A DNA stretch of 64,000 nt from assembly GCA_900110975.1 (NCBI GenBank), contig FOFK01000009.1, positions 30,235 through 94,234 of the forward strand, given 5' to 3'. Both the position numbers and the translations under genes were made by a program. The stretch comes from Lachnospiraceae bacterium RM5. GTDB taxonomy: Bacteria; Bacillota; Clostridia; Lachnospirales; Lachnospiraceae. The notes beneath the pieces were generated by a model. That model was not told where the DNA came from, did no database searches, and saw nothing but the letters and a program-made list of their open reading frames with translations. Of this stretch, positions 33,437 to 42,719 are shown in pieces; within the stretch, counting starts at the first letter, position 1; each line of letters opens with the position of its first letter.

Positions 33437-35455
33437 ATGGATAGAATAAAAAAATGGACCGGTGAAAATAAAATAATAGTACTATATTTTGTTTATGCAG
33501 TTGTTATTGAGATGTTATGTGTTTATTCCATAGAAAAAAATCCAATAATAACAAGACCATATATAGAACTTGGTCTGCTTATTGTTATTACATGTGTTGG
33601 GCTTTTTTTAAAGAGCAACAGGGCAAGATATATTTATTCAATAATCTTTTTGATTCTGGAATCAGTAATAAATCTTGTTATGATAATAATTTATGATATG
33701 ACAGGCCAGTACTTTGATTATGGAATGATAAAACTTAGAAACGATGCCTTCGGGGTATTAGAAAGCGTACCTGTAAGGTTTGTTCCATTTTATGGAATGC
33801 TATTTATGTGTCTTATTTTTATTACACTGACAAACAGAATAGTTAAAAAAGACAGAAAATTTGCAATGGATAAAACCCATAAAATATGCTATCTCATGGG
33901 AATAATCATTGGTCTTTCGATGTTTATTGTAGCAATTATCCATGAAAATATATATAAAATTGACAAATATGAGATGCTTCTTACAAATGAGCAGAAGGGT
34001 ATCTATTCTTCTTATGGAATAGTTGGAAATATACTAAATGAAAGCGCAAAAGGTATTGTTTTTAATGATAGTGTTGAACTTCCAAAAAAGAAAATAGATA
34101 AATATATTTATAAAGAGGTATCTGTTCCAACAAGCAACTTCGGAATTTCAAAGGATAAAAATGTAGTTGTCATTCTGACAGAATCATTGGAATGGTTTCC
34201 GTTTATTAACAGCGATGAATTCAAAAACACTTTAGGACTCAGTGATGATGATATAAGAAAATTACTTCCAAATCTAACAAAGTTTTATAATCAGAGCGTT
34301 GTTATTAGAAATTTCCATTCAAAAGAAAAAACGGATATTTCAGAAACCTATAGCATACTTGGAAGCTATCCTTCAGATAAATATATAGCATATGATTATC
34401 CTGAAAATACCCTTCCCCAGACCTTGCCGAATATCTTAAGAAATATATCGGATGAAGATATACAGATTCGTTCATATCATAATGGATACAAGGAATTTTA
34501 TAATAGAATTTTTACCCATAGTATGTTTGGTTTTGATAAACTTGTGGATTCGTATGATATGTATGAAATGTCAGATAAAAATGTGGAAAATGGTTTATCT
34601 AAAACAGAAACAATGCATGATTATATGAATGAAGGTGAGAGAAATCTTGATTCTGAGATGATAGATACATGTAAGGATGATATGTTCCCTACGGATAAAA
34701 GATTTTATACATATATAACAACCATAACCATGCATGGAATATATTATGAAAGAGAAAATTTAAGCTCCCATTATAAGGAATTTGAAAAATATTATACACC
34801 TACATATGAAGGAAATGAAGATGTTACAGAAGAACAGATAGAAAATGAAAATGTATTAAAAGATTATTTTGTTACTGTAATGGAATTTGATAAGGCCCTT
34901 GGCATAATGATGGATGATTTAAAAGAAAAAAATCTTTTAGATTCCACAACGATTGTGTTATTTGGTGACCATAATGCATATTATCAGGAACTTAGTAATT
35001 ATGTAAAAGATATATATGGGTATGATACGGAAAATAATTATACGGATTTATATAATGTACCACTTATGATATATGATACGGATTTGGATCATGAAGAGAT
35101 TGATAAATTTGTGTGTACTGCAGACATTGTTCCAACGATGATGGATTTACTTGGCATAAGATATTATTCAAATTTATACTTTGGAAATTCTGTTTTTTCT
35201 TCAGAAAAATCTGTGTTGTATTCAAGGGCTTATGGATTTTTCCTTGACGAAGGTATTGTTGCAAGAAGTGTAAATAGTATTCTTTATCAGAACAGTAAAG
35301 TTACGGATGAAGACCTTAAAGAATTTGCAGATAATGCGAAAATCCTTGTAACAAAACTAAAATACTGTGATCAGATTTTTTATCAGGACTATTTTGGTAA
35401 GAAAAAAAATTATAATAAATTTATAGAAAACATGAAGTATATAAACAGTTATTAG
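33437..35455 (+). CDS. LTA-synthase-like membrane sulfatase
   Basis: A 672-residue protein. Five N-terminal membrane helices (to about residue 180) are followed by an extracytoplasmic sulfatase-fold domain. The fold shows VVVILTESLEWFP (metal-binding Glu), the catalytic Thr in KEKTDISETYSILGSYPS, TYITTITMHGIYY and TIVLFGDHNAYY (metal-binding Asp-His). This is the layout of lipoteichoic acid synthase and related phosphoglycerol transferases, which move glycerol phosphate from phosphatidylglycerol to glycolipid or polymer. Which envelope polymer is made is not known. A second membrane protein gene precedes it by 19 bases. AGAAGG precedes the ATG. Confidence 0.87.
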   Translation: MDRIKKWTGENKIIVLYFVYAVVIEMLCVYSIEKNPIITRPYIELGLLIVITCVGLFLKSNRARYIYSIIFLILESVINLVMIIIYDMTGQYFDYGMIKLRNDAFGVLESVPVRFVPFYGMLFMCLIFITLTNRIVKKDRKFAMDKTHKICYLMGIIIGLSMFIVAIIHENIYKIDKYEMLLTNEQKGIYSSYGIVGNILNESAKGIVFNDSVELPKKKIDKYIYKEVSVPTSNFGISKDKNVVVILTESLEWFPFINSDEFKNTLGLSDDDIRKLLPNLTKFYNQSVVIRNFHSKEKTDISETYSILGSYPSDKYIAYDYPENTLPQTLPNILRNISDEDIQIRSYHNGYKEFYNRIFTHSMFGFDKLVDSYDMYEMSDKNVENGLSKTETMHDYMNEGERNLDSEMIDTCKDDMFPTDKRFYTYITTITMHGIYYERENLSSHYKEFEKYYTPTYEGNEDVTEEQIENENVLKDYFVTVMEFDKALGIMMDDLKEKNLLDSTTIVLFGDHNAYYQELSNYVKDIYGYDTENNYTDLYNVPLMIYDTDLDHEEIDKFVCTADIVPTMMDLLGIRYYSNLYFGNSVFSSEKSVLYSRAYGFFLDEGIVARSVNSILYQNSKVTDEDLKEFADNAKILVTKLKYCDQIFYQDYFGKKKNYNKFIENMKYINSY

Positions 35456-35471
35456 AAAAATAGGAAAACAT

Positions 35472-36110
35472 ATGAAAATAAGCAAAAATACTCTTCAGAT
35501 AATAGAAAAATTAGAAAAAAATTATGGAAGTGAAGTTGTAAAATATCTTAATTATGAGACTCCCTGGCAGCTTTTATTTGCTACGATTCTTAGTGCACAA
35601 TGTACTGACGCAAGAGTAAATATAGTTACAAAAGAGCTTTTTAAAAAATTTGATACTGTTGAAAAATTTGCGGACTGTGATTTAAAAGAATTAGAAAGCT
35701 ATATTTATACAACAGGTTTTTATAAAAATAAAGCCAAAAACATAAAGAGCTGTGCAAAGGTACTTCTTGAAAAATATGATGGAAATGTGCCAAAAGATAT
35801 AGATGAACTTGTTTTGCTACCTGGTGTCGGAAGAAAAACCGCAAATGTTATCAGAGGCAATATATATAACGAGCCAAGTATTGTTGTTGATACGCATGTT
35901 AAGAGAATTTCAAATAAACTGGGACTTACAAAAGAAACAGACCCTGTAAAAGTTGAATATGATCTTATGAAAAAACTTCCAAAGAGTCATTGGATTTTGT
36001 TTAATATACATATAATAAAACTTGGAAGAACCATATGTATAGCCAGAAATCCAAAGTGTGAAGAGTGTTTTTTAAAGGAAAATTGCAAATCTTATAAACT
36101 AAAAAACTAG
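35472..36110 (+). CDS. nth: Endonuclease III, DNA glycosylase/AP lyase
   Basis: A 212-residue base-excision repair enzyme acting on oxidised pyrimidines. The helix-hairpin-helix with catalytic Lys is LLPGVGRKTANVIRGN, the catalytic Asp is in VDTHVKRISNKLG, and the 4Fe-4S ligands are C-x6-C-x2-C-x5-C (CIARNPKCEECFLKENC). The start LSAQCTDARVN region is canonical. It follows the sulfatase gene by 16 bases and is probably on the same transcript. Confidence 0.95.
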   Translation: MKISKNTLQIIEKLEKNYGSEVVKYLNYETPWQLLFATILSAQCTDARVNIVTKELFKKFDTVEKFADCDLKELESYIYTTGFYKNKAKNIKSCAKVLLEKYDGNVPKDIDELVLLPGVGRKTANVIRGNIYNEPSIVVDTHVKRISNKLGLTKETDPVKVEYDLMKKLPKSHWILFNIHIIKLGRTICIARNPKCEECFLKENCKSYKLKN

Positions 36111-36193
36111 CATAGTTTTAATTTTGTGCTATAATTATAAAGATATATTTTAGGTAACTATAGGTTCTCACAAATTTTGAAAGGAAGATTAGG

Positions 36194-36292
36194 ATGAGAA
36201 GAAATAAAAAATATCAGAGAATTGTATCTACTACAATTATTGTTTTAGTTATACTTGCTATGGTTGTTACAATGTTTGCTTCATTCAGATAA
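36194..36292 (+). CDS. 32-residue single-pass membrane protein
   Basis: ATG 36194 follows AAGGAAG by 7 bases. The protein has a basic start (MRRNKKYQR) and one hydrophobic helix (STTIIVLVILAMVVTMFAS). The pattern is typical of small conserved membrane proteins in Firmicutes (DUF4044-like in shape). A TATAAT about 60 bases upstream (36130) may be its -10. It lies between nth and the VanW gene and is too short for most gene finders. Confidence 0.55.
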   Translation: MRRNKKYQRIVSTTIIVLVILAMVVTMFASFR

Positions 36293-36351
36293 TAAATTTA
36301 TTTGAAAAATTACAAAATTATTTGAAGTAAAGATTAGTCAGAGGGATATAT

Positions 36352-38010
36352 ATGAGCACTAAAAGTAAGAGAAAGAAGAAAAATCTCAGGAAGAGAAAAA
36401 TGCAGAGAATTGCAATACTTGCATGCTTTGTACTTTTAATAGTATTAATGCTTTTTATTGTTATTAATATTATTAAAAAGGACGAAGGTAAGGGCATATT
36501 TGTTGCAAAGAAGGAAAGAGTTGCTGCAAATTTATGGCTTACTGAAGATGAAGTAAAGACTATAGTCATCCCTGATGGTACAACCATTGGTGATTTGGAT
36601 GTAAGCGGTCTTACAGTAGATGAGGCAAGTGCAAAAATCGATGAATATGTTGCCGGATTTACAAATAAAGTTTTAACATTAAGCATGGACGAAAATAAGG
36701 CAGACGTAACTGTTGGAGAGTTGGGTTTATACTGGAAAAACAGGGAAGTTGTATTAAATACTCTTGGTTGTGAAACAAAGGGCAGTGTCATTGACAGATA
36801 CAAAAAGGCACTTGATACAGCAAATGGAAAGAAACATTATGAGCTTGACTTAAACATAAATAAATCAGTTATGTCAGAGGCGATTACAAATAAATGTGGT
36901 ATTTATAATGTTCCACATGTGGATGCATCTTTATCAAGGGAAAATGGAGAGTTTGTAATTTCTCCTGAATCAAACGGAAGAATTATAGATATGGATGAAT
37001 CCATTAAAGAATTAACTGATTATATTGAGGATGACTGGAATGGAGAGAATGGATCATTTGAACTGAAAGTAATTGATGATATTGCTACAGCAACAACAGC
37101 TGATTGTGAGCTTGTAACTGACGTTCTTGGATCGTTTTCAACAACATTTTCTTCAGGCAGTTCAAACAGAAATAAAAACATGGAAAATGGTGTAAGATTA
37201 TTAAATGGTATTACTATTTATCCGGGTGAGACATTATCAGTTAATTCACACCTTGAACCATGGACAGAAGATAATGGATGGGCAAATGCCGGAACTTATG
37301 TAAATGGACAGGTTGAAGATAGTTTAGGTGGAGGAATCTGCCAGGTTTCAACAACTCTTTACAACGCGGCGTTATTTGCAGAGTTAAATATTGTTGAAAG
37401 ATCTAATCATTCATTAACTGTAGGTTATGTGCCATTATCACAGGATGCAGCACTTGCAGGAACATGGAAAGATCTTAAATTGGAAAATAATACAGATGCA
37501 CCTATTTACATTGAAGGTATTTATGAGTCAGGAAGAATTACATTCAGAATATATGGGCATGAAACAAGGGATGCATCAAGAACACTTAATTTTGTCAGCG
37601 AGACATTAGAAACAATACCATATGGTGAAGAGGTTACAAATGATCCTACAAAACCTGCAGGATATAGAGAAGTTGTAAGTTCAGGTCATACAGGTTATAA
37701 GGCAAGACTTAAAAAACAGGTTCTTATCAATGGCGTTGTTCAAAGTGAAGAAATTATAAATACAAGTACTTATGCGGCAAGTAATGCAAAGGTAATTGTA
37801 GGAACAGGTGAAGCGGTAGCTACAGAAAGTTCTTCTCCGGCTGAAGGAGAAACTACCACAGCTCCGGGAGAAACAACTATAGCACCGGAAAATCCTTCCA
37901 GTGCAGCGGCTGAGACTACAAAGCCACAGGAAACTACTAAACCGGAGGCTACTACACAGGCGGCCGCGCCACAGCCACAGGAAACAACATCGCCTGAAAA
38001 TAACGGTTAA
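36352..38010 (+). CDS. VanW-family cell-wall-associated protein
   Basis: A 552-residue protein with a basic cytoplasmic start (KSKRKKKNLRKRKMQR) and one membrane anchor (IAILACFVLLIVLMLFIVI). An extracytoplasmic region with a peptidoglycan-binding-4 type repeat (IGDLDVSGLTVDEASAKID) follows. Next comes the VanW domain (SLGGGICQVSTTLYNAALFAELNI) and a G5-like segment, then a Thr/Pro/Glu-rich tail from about residue 495. VanW proteins occur near vancomycin-resistance and envelope genes; the function is unclear. The low-complexity tail probably spans the wall. Confidence 0.85.
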   Translation: MSTKSKRKKKNLRKRKMQRIAILACFVLLIVLMLFIVINIIKKDEGKGIFVAKKERVAANLWLTEDEVKTIVIPDGTTIGDLDVSGLTVDEASAKIDEYVAGFTNKVLTLSMDENKADVTVGELGLYWKNREVVLNTLGCETKGSVIDRYKKALDTANGKKHYELDLNINKSVMSEAITNKCGIYNVPHVDASLSRENGEFVISPESNGRIIDMDESIKELTDYIEDDWNGENGSFELKVIDDIATATTADCELVTDVLGSFSTTFSSGSSNRNKNMENGVRLLNGITIYPGETLSVNSHLEPWTEDNGWANAGTYVNGQVEDSLGGGICQVSTTLYNAALFAELNIVERSNHSLTVGYVPLSQDAALAGTWKDLKLENNTDAPIYIEGIYESGRITFRIYGHETRDASRTLNFVSETLETIPYGEEVTNDPTKPAGYREVVSSGHTGYKARLKKQVLINGVVQSEEIINTSTYAASNAKVIVGTGEAVATESSSPAEGETTTAPGETTIAPENPSSAAAETTKPQETTKPEATTQAAAPQPQETTSPENNG

Positions 38011-38025
38011 GGATAATATTTATTT

Positions 38026-39030
38026 ATGAAAACCGGCAGAATAACAGATACTATTCTTGATAGATCTGTATTTAAAAATATTAGAAAAAGTAAAGATAAG
38101 AAAAATACATATTTTGGCATTGGAAGAGATGCAGCCGTAATAAATAAAAAGTTTAATTATGTTGTATCTGCAAATGCGACTTTAGGAGATTATGGGATAA
38201 AGAATCAGATTTTCTTCGAGATAAAAAGAGCTATTTATTCAGCATATACTAATGTATATGCTGAATGTGGTATTCCTAAATATTTATCCATGAATATTTA
38301 TTTACCGGTAAAAACTCTGGAGAATGAATTAAAATCCATAGTTACATATATTGATGAAGTTGCAAATGATTTGAATTTATGTATAACCGGCGGGAATACA
38401 AGGGTTAGTGCAAATGTAAATAATATTCTGATAGATTTTAATGTGATTGGTGATTTTGTTTATGATGAAATTCTTTCGTATAAAGATATTATAGAAGAAG
38501 ATATGGACATTGTTCTTACTGGGAAAATAGCCTTATCAGGAACTTATCTGATTGTTAAAGAAAAATATGATGAGTTAAGGAAAAGATATAGTAAATCTTA
38601 TCTTGATGAAGTATTAGAAGTAGAAAATGTGCTTGATGTATCAATAGAAATGAAAGAAGCTTTTGACAGAAATGTAAGAATTTTTCATGATGTAAGTAAA
38701 GGCGGCATATATGCTGCACTTTCAAGAATTTCAAAAGCTTTAAATAAAGGAGTCATTTGTGACCTTGATAAAATACCTATGATGCAGCAAAGCGTTGAAG
38801 TTACTGAGTTTTTCTCATTAAATCCATACAAATTATTATCAGATGGTGCCATGCTTATGGTTACTAAAGATGGAAATGACTTGTGCAGGGCAATAAATGA
38901 AAAAAACAGAGAAGCCATTGTAATTGGAAAAATAAAGAATGATAATGAAAAAGTCTTTATAAAAAATGGAGAAAAGCATTATATCGAACCACCTAAATAT
39001 GATGAGATATTAAATGTTTTTGAAGTATAA
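38026..39030 (+). CDS. AIR-synthase-related protein (HypE/ThiL-like fold)
   Basis: A 334-residue protein with the two-domain architecture of the PurM/HypE/ThiL family. The N-terminal part has GIGRDAAVINKKFNYVVSA and a glycine-rich ITGGNTRVSANVN. The C-terminal part has IVLTGKIALSGTYLIV, IFHDVSKGGIYAAL and KLLSDGAMLMVTKDG, matching the family's ATP-handling blocks. The standard metal-binding aspartates are only partly conserved and no hyp cluster is nearby, so a HypE role is doubtful. It lies 15 bases after the VanW gene and 21 bases before the Lrp gene and may be co-transcribed with the amino-acid genes. Confidence 0.65.
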   Translation: MKTGRITDTILDRSVFKNIRKSKDKKNTYFGIGRDAAVINKKFNYVVSANATLGDYGIKNQIFFEIKRAIYSAYTNVYAECGIPKYLSMNIYLPVKTLENELKSIVTYIDEVANDLNLCITGGNTRVSANVNNILIDFNVIGDFVYDEILSYKDIIEEDMDIVLTGKIALSGTYLIVKEKYDELRKRYSKSYLDEVLEVENVLDVSIEMKEAFDRNVRIFHDVSKGGIYAALSRISKALNKGVICDLDKIPMMQQSVEVTEFFSLNPYKLLSDGAMLMVTKDGNDLCRAINEKNREAIVIGKIKNDNEKVFIKNGEKHYIEPPKYDEILNVFEV

Positions 39031-39051
39031 AATTTGGAGGTAAAGATAGCC

Positions 39052-39546
39052 ATGGAAAAAACAATTAGAGAGAGCATTTTAGATGTAATTGAAAAAAATG
39101 CAAGAATCGATCTTAAGGATTTAGCGATAATGCTTGGAATGGAAGAAGCGACACTGGCCAATGAAATCGCCGAAATGGAGAAAGAGAAAATTATCTGTGG
39201 ATACCATACTTTAATTAACTGGGATGAAACAAGTGAAGAAAAAGTTACAGCCCTTATTGAAGTTAAAGTAACTCCTCAAAGAGGTCTTGGTTTTGATAAA
39301 ATTGCTGAAAGAATGTACAATTTCTCAGAGGTAAGAGCAGTTTATCTTATGTCCGGAGGATTTGATTTTACAGTTATCCTTGAAGGAAAGACAATGAAGG
39401 AAGTGGCAATGTTTGTTACACAAAAATTATCTACATTAGAAGCGATAAGAGGAACATCAACACACTTTATATTAAAGAAATATAAAGATCACGGATCAGT
39501 ACTTGTTGGCGAAAATAAAGATGAAAGGATGTTGGTGACACCTTGA
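39052..39546 (+). CDS. Lrp/AsnC-family transcriptional regulator (AlaR-like)
   Basis: A 164-residue regulator with an N-terminal helix-turn-helix (IDLKDLAIMLGMEEATLANEIAEME) and a C-terminal RAM ligand-binding domain (VTALIEVKVTPQRGLGFDKIA, VYLMSGGFDFTVILEG). ATG 39052 is preferred since GGAGG lies 12 bases upstream; the earlier TTG contains that site. The stop overlaps the aminotransferase start by 4 bases. This Lrp-aminotransferase pairing equals alaR-alaT of Bacillus, where AlaR activates alanine aminotransferase synthesis. The ligand is presumably alanine. Confidence 0.85.
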   Translation: MEKTIRESILDVIEKNARIDLKDLAIMLGMEEATLANEIAEMEKEKIICGYHTLINWDETSEEKVTALIEVKVTPQRGLGFDKIAERMYNFSEVRAVYLMSGGFDFTVILEGKTMKEVAMFVTQKLSTLEAIRGTSTHFILKKYKDHGSVLVGENKDERMLVTP

Positions 39547-40703
39547 AAAACATATTATCAGATGTGGTTGTAAATATACAGCCTTCAGGAATTAGAAAAT
39601 TTTTTGATATTGTAAGTGAGATGGATGATGCTATTTCTCTTGGTGTTGGTGAGCCGGATTTTGACACACCATGGCACATAAGAGAAGAAGGAATATATGC
39701 ATTGGAAAAGGGAAAAACCTTTTATACTTCAAATTCCGGTTTAAAGGAACTCAGAATAGAGGTTTGTAATTATTTTAAAAGAAAGTTAAATCTTGATTAT
39801 CATTATGAAAATGAAGTTTTAATTACAGTTGGAGGAAGTGAAGCTATTGACCTTGGAATAAGAGCTATGATTAATCCTGGGGATGAAGTTTTAGTTCCAC
39901 AGCCAAGTTATGTTTCCTATGTACCATGTGTTGAGCTTGCACATGGAGTTCCTGTAATCATTGAACTTAAAGAAGAAAATCAGTTCAGATTAACAAAGGA
40001 AGAACTCCTTGAAAAAATAACAGATAAAACAAAAATACTTGTTCTTCCATTTCCTAATAATCCTACAGGTGCAATCCTTGAGAAAGAAGACCTTGAAGAG
40101 ATTGCAAAGGTTTGTGTGGAAAAGGACATTATGGTCTTATCAGATGAAATATATAGTGAGCTTACATATAATGGTAAGCCACATATTTCAATTGCATGTA
40201 TGCCCGGTATGAAGGAAAGAACAATTATTATTAATGGATTTTCAAAGGCATATGCCATGACAGGATGGAGACTTGGTTATGCTGCCGGTCCTGCAGAAAT
40301 TATTGCACAGATGACAAAGATTCATCAGTTTGCAATTATGTGTGCACCAACAAACAGTCAGTATGCTGCTGTTGAAGCATTGAAGAACGGTGATAAAGAT
40401 ATTGATGTCATGAGAGAGTCTTACAATCAGAGAAGAAGATATCTACTTCATGAATTTAAGAGAATAGGTTTAGACTGTTTTGAACCATTTGGAGCATTTT
40501 ATATGTTCCCAAGTATAAAGAAATTTGGTATGACATCTGATGAATTTGCTACAAGACTGCTTGAAGAGGAAAAGATTGCCATAGTTCCTGGAACAGCATT
40601 TGGTGATTGTGGTGAAGGATTCTTAAGAATTTCATATGCATATTCTCTTGAAAATCTTAAGATAGCTCTTGAAAAAATAGAGAAGTTTATAAGTAAATTA
40701 TAA
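39543..40703 (+). CDS. Class I/II aminotransferase (AlaT-like)
   Basis: A 386-residue PLP-dependent enzyme. Visible motifs are SLGVGEPDFDTPWHI, FPNNPTGAIL (cofactor Asn), LSDEIYSELTYNG (Asp-Tyr), the Schiff-base Lys in NGFSKAYAMTGWRLGYAAG, and the C-terminal Arg in EGFLRISYAYS. TTG start overlaps the regulator stop (TTGA), so translation is coupled. Together with the Lrp gene it resembles Bacillus AlaT, an alanine transaminase; a closely related aspartate or aromatic transaminase activity cannot be excluded. Confidence 0.9.
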   Translation: MKNILSDVVVNIQPSGIRKFFDIVSEMDDAISLGVGEPDFDTPWHIREEGIYALEKGKTFYTSNSGLKELRIEVCNYFKRKLNLDYHYENEVLITVGGSEAIDLGIRAMINPGDEVLVPQPSYVSYVPCVELAHGVPVIIELKEENQFRLTKEELLEKITDKTKILVLPFPNNPTGAILEKEDLEEIAKVCVEKDIMVLSDEIYSELTYNGKPHISIACMPGMKERTIIINGFSKAYAMTGWRLGYAAGPAEIIAQMTKIHQFAIMCAPTNSQYAAVEALKNGDKDIDVMRESYNQRRRYLLHEFKRIGLDCFEPFGAFYMFPSIKKFGMTSDEFATRLLEEEKIAIVPGTAFGDCGEGFLRISYAYSLENLKIALEKIEKFISKL

Positions 40704-40735
40704 ATTTAAAAATATATTTTAAAAGTGGGAAAAAT

Positions 40736-41239
40736 ATGTTAAACATTATTTTATTTGAACCTGAAATACCTGCAAATACAGGGAATATCGGTAGAAGCTG
40801 TGTTGCAACAAATTCAAGACTGCATTTGATTGGTCCATTAGGATTCAGTCTTAGTGAAAAACAGCTTAAAAGAGCGGGAATGGATTATTGGAAAGACCTT
40901 GATGTCACTGTATATGATGGCTATGAGGATTTTATAGAAAAAAATCCTGAATGTAAAAAAATATATATGGCCACAACAAAGGCTAAGAAAACATATGCTG
41001 ATGTAGAATATGATTCAGACGCATATATTATGTTTGGAAAAGAAAGTGCAGGGATTCCTGAAGAACTTCTTGTAGATAATGAGGAAAACTGTATAAGAAT
41101 TCCAATGCTTTCAGAAATAAGATCCCTTAATCTTTCAAATTCAGTAGCTATAATAATGTATGAAGCTTTAAGACAAAATAAATTTGCGGGACTTGAAAAC
41201 GAGGGTGAGCTTCACAGATTATCATGGAAATCAGAGTAG
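40736..41239 (+). CDS. trmL: tRNA (cytidine/uridine-34-2'-O)-methyltransferase
   Basis: A 167-residue SPOUT methyltransferase that modifies the wobble base of tRNA-Leu. Motif 1 is FEPEIPANTGNIGRSCVATN, followed by LHLIGPLGF, KRAGMDYW and the trefoil-knot part MFGKESAGIPEELL and RIPMLSEIRSLNLSNSVAI. The size is typical. It is transcribed away from the two-component genes and shares a bidirectional terminator with the histidine kinase gene. Confidence 0.95.
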   Translation: MLNIILFEPEIPANTGNIGRSCVATNSRLHLIGPLGFSLSEKQLKRAGMDYWKDLDVTVYDGYEDFIEKNPECKKIYMATTKAKKTYADVEYDSDAYIMFGKESAGIPEELLVDNEENCIRIPMLSEIRSLNLSNSVAIIMYEALRQNKFAGLENEGELHRLSWKSE

Positions 41240-41277
41240 AAATAAAAATTAAAAAACAGCTGATAATAAGCAAAAAT

Positions 41278-41310
41278 AAAGGAAAAAGTAAATCTCTTAC
41301 TTTTTCCTTT
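41278..41310. terminator. Bidirectional terminator
   Basis: AAAGGAAAAAGTAA (41278-41291) pairs with TTACTTTTTCCTTT (41297-41310). The A-rich and T-rich flanks allow termination on both strands. It serves trmL (plus) and the histidine kinase gene (minus), whose stop codon lies in the stem. Confidence 0.85.
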
Positions 41311-42709
41311 TTAATGTAAAAATAAATTCTGTTCCAACACCTTCAGTGCTGATAACATTTATATTTTCTTTATGAGCCTGAATGATTTCTTTTACAATGG
41401 AAAGACCAAGACCTGAACCGGTTTTGTCTTTACCACGGGATAAATCTGTTTTATAAAATCTGTCAAATACTTTTCCGACACCTTCTTTTGGAATACCTAT
41501 TCCGGAGTCTTTTATGGAAACAAATATAACATCATTTTTATCGCTTATATTTATCCAGATTGTACTGTTTTCATAGCTGAATTTAATTGCATTGTCTATA
41601 AGATTATAAAATACCTGCTGAAGTTTTTCCTTATCACCGGATACTCTATAAGCCTTTGTACTGAATGAAACATCGAGAGTAATACCTTTTCTTTTGCATT
41701 TTACTTCAAAGCTGTCTGTAATAGGTTTTAGCATCTCATAAAGATTAAACTCTGTTATTGTAAGATGCATAGGGGAATCATCCCATGAATTTAATGTAAG
41801 AATATTCTGAGTAAGATTTGTAAGTCTGTTGGTTTCAAAAAGTACTATATCTAAATATTTATCCTGTATATCAGGAGTAATGGTTCCATCTTTCATAGCT
41901 TCAATATATCCTTTAATTGATGTTAAAGGAGAACGGAAGTCGTGAGAGATATTACTTAAAAATTTCTTCTGGTCATCTTCAATATCACTGAGCTTTGATG
42001 CCATAAAGTTAAGTGACATTCCAAGTTTGTATATTTCATCTTCATTATTGAATTTCTCAAGACCTTTATATTTAAAGTTTCCTTTTGCATATTCTCTTGC
42101 GGCTTTGCTGATTTTTCTAAGAGGAACATAAACTGCAAAAGTAAAAAGTAAAAGAATAATAAGTGAGAAGAAGAAAAATGCCAAAAACAGTATATAATAT
42201 TCACCCATGCTTAAGTTTATTTCATCAGTAATATTAGAATAATCAGTGCTTATAACAAGGCATGCCATGTTATTCATAGGAAATATAACGGAATAATAAG
42301 TTTTTTCCTTTTGTCCATATATAGGGCCATCATATACTGTAGGATTTTTTATTTCTGAAATATGTTTATTTTCAAATTCTTTACGGGGATTTTTTTCTGT
42401 TTTTTTGGATGATGAATTATTCATTGAATGTGCAGAATCATAAATATATTCATTGTTTAAAACAAGACACATCCTTGTATTTGTAATATCCGAAAAAGAA
42501 TCCAATTTATTTTTTAATTCCATATCAAAAACAGAATAGGTTTCTATTTCGCTTAAAACAGCCGTTCCTTCGTTTTTAAGTTTATCACTGTATTTATCCA
42601 TAATAGTCTGGCGTGAATTTTCTGTAGCCCAGGTATTGATAAATATGATACAAAGCAACGCAAATAAAAAATACCCTAAAATAAATTTATAATAGATCGT
42701 GCTTCTCAT
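41297..42709 (-). CDS. Membrane sensor histidine kinase
   Basis: A 470-residue HisKA-type kinase. One membrane helix at about 8-26 and a second at about 172-195 bracket an extracytoplasmic sensor domain of about 145 residues. A HAMP linker (VPLRKISKAAREYAKGNF) comes next. The H-box is SNISHDFRSPLTSIKGY (His about 255), and the ATP domain has FYNLIDNAIKFS (N), DSGIGIPKEG (G1), FDRFYKTD and GSGLGLSI (G2). It follows the response-regulator gene by 10 bases in one operon. The sensed signal is unknown. Confidence 0.93.
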   Translation of the reverse strand: MRSTIYYKFILGYFLFALLCIIFINTWATENSRQTIMDKYSDKLKNEGTAVLSEIETYSVFDMELKNKLDSFSDITNTRMCLVLNNEYIYDSAHSMNNSSSKKTEKNPRKEFENKHISEIKNPTVYDGPIYGQKEKTYYSVIFPMNNMACLVISTDYSNITDEINLSMGEYYILFLAFFFFSLIILLLFTFAVYVPLRKISKAAREYAKGNFKYKGLEKFNNEDEIYKLGMSLNFMASKLSDIEDDQKKFLSNISHDFRSPLTSIKGYIEAMKDGTITPDIQDKYLDIVLFETNRLTNLTQNILTLNSWDDSPMHLTITEFNLYEMLKPITDSFEVKCKRKGITLDVSFSTKAYRVSGDKEKLQQVFYNLIDNAIKFSYENSTIWINISDKNDVIFVSIKDSGIGIPKEGVGKVFDRFYKTDLSRGKDKTGSGLGLSIVKEIIQAHKENINVISTEGVGTEFIFTLKRKK

Positions 42710-42719
42710 TTTATATCCT

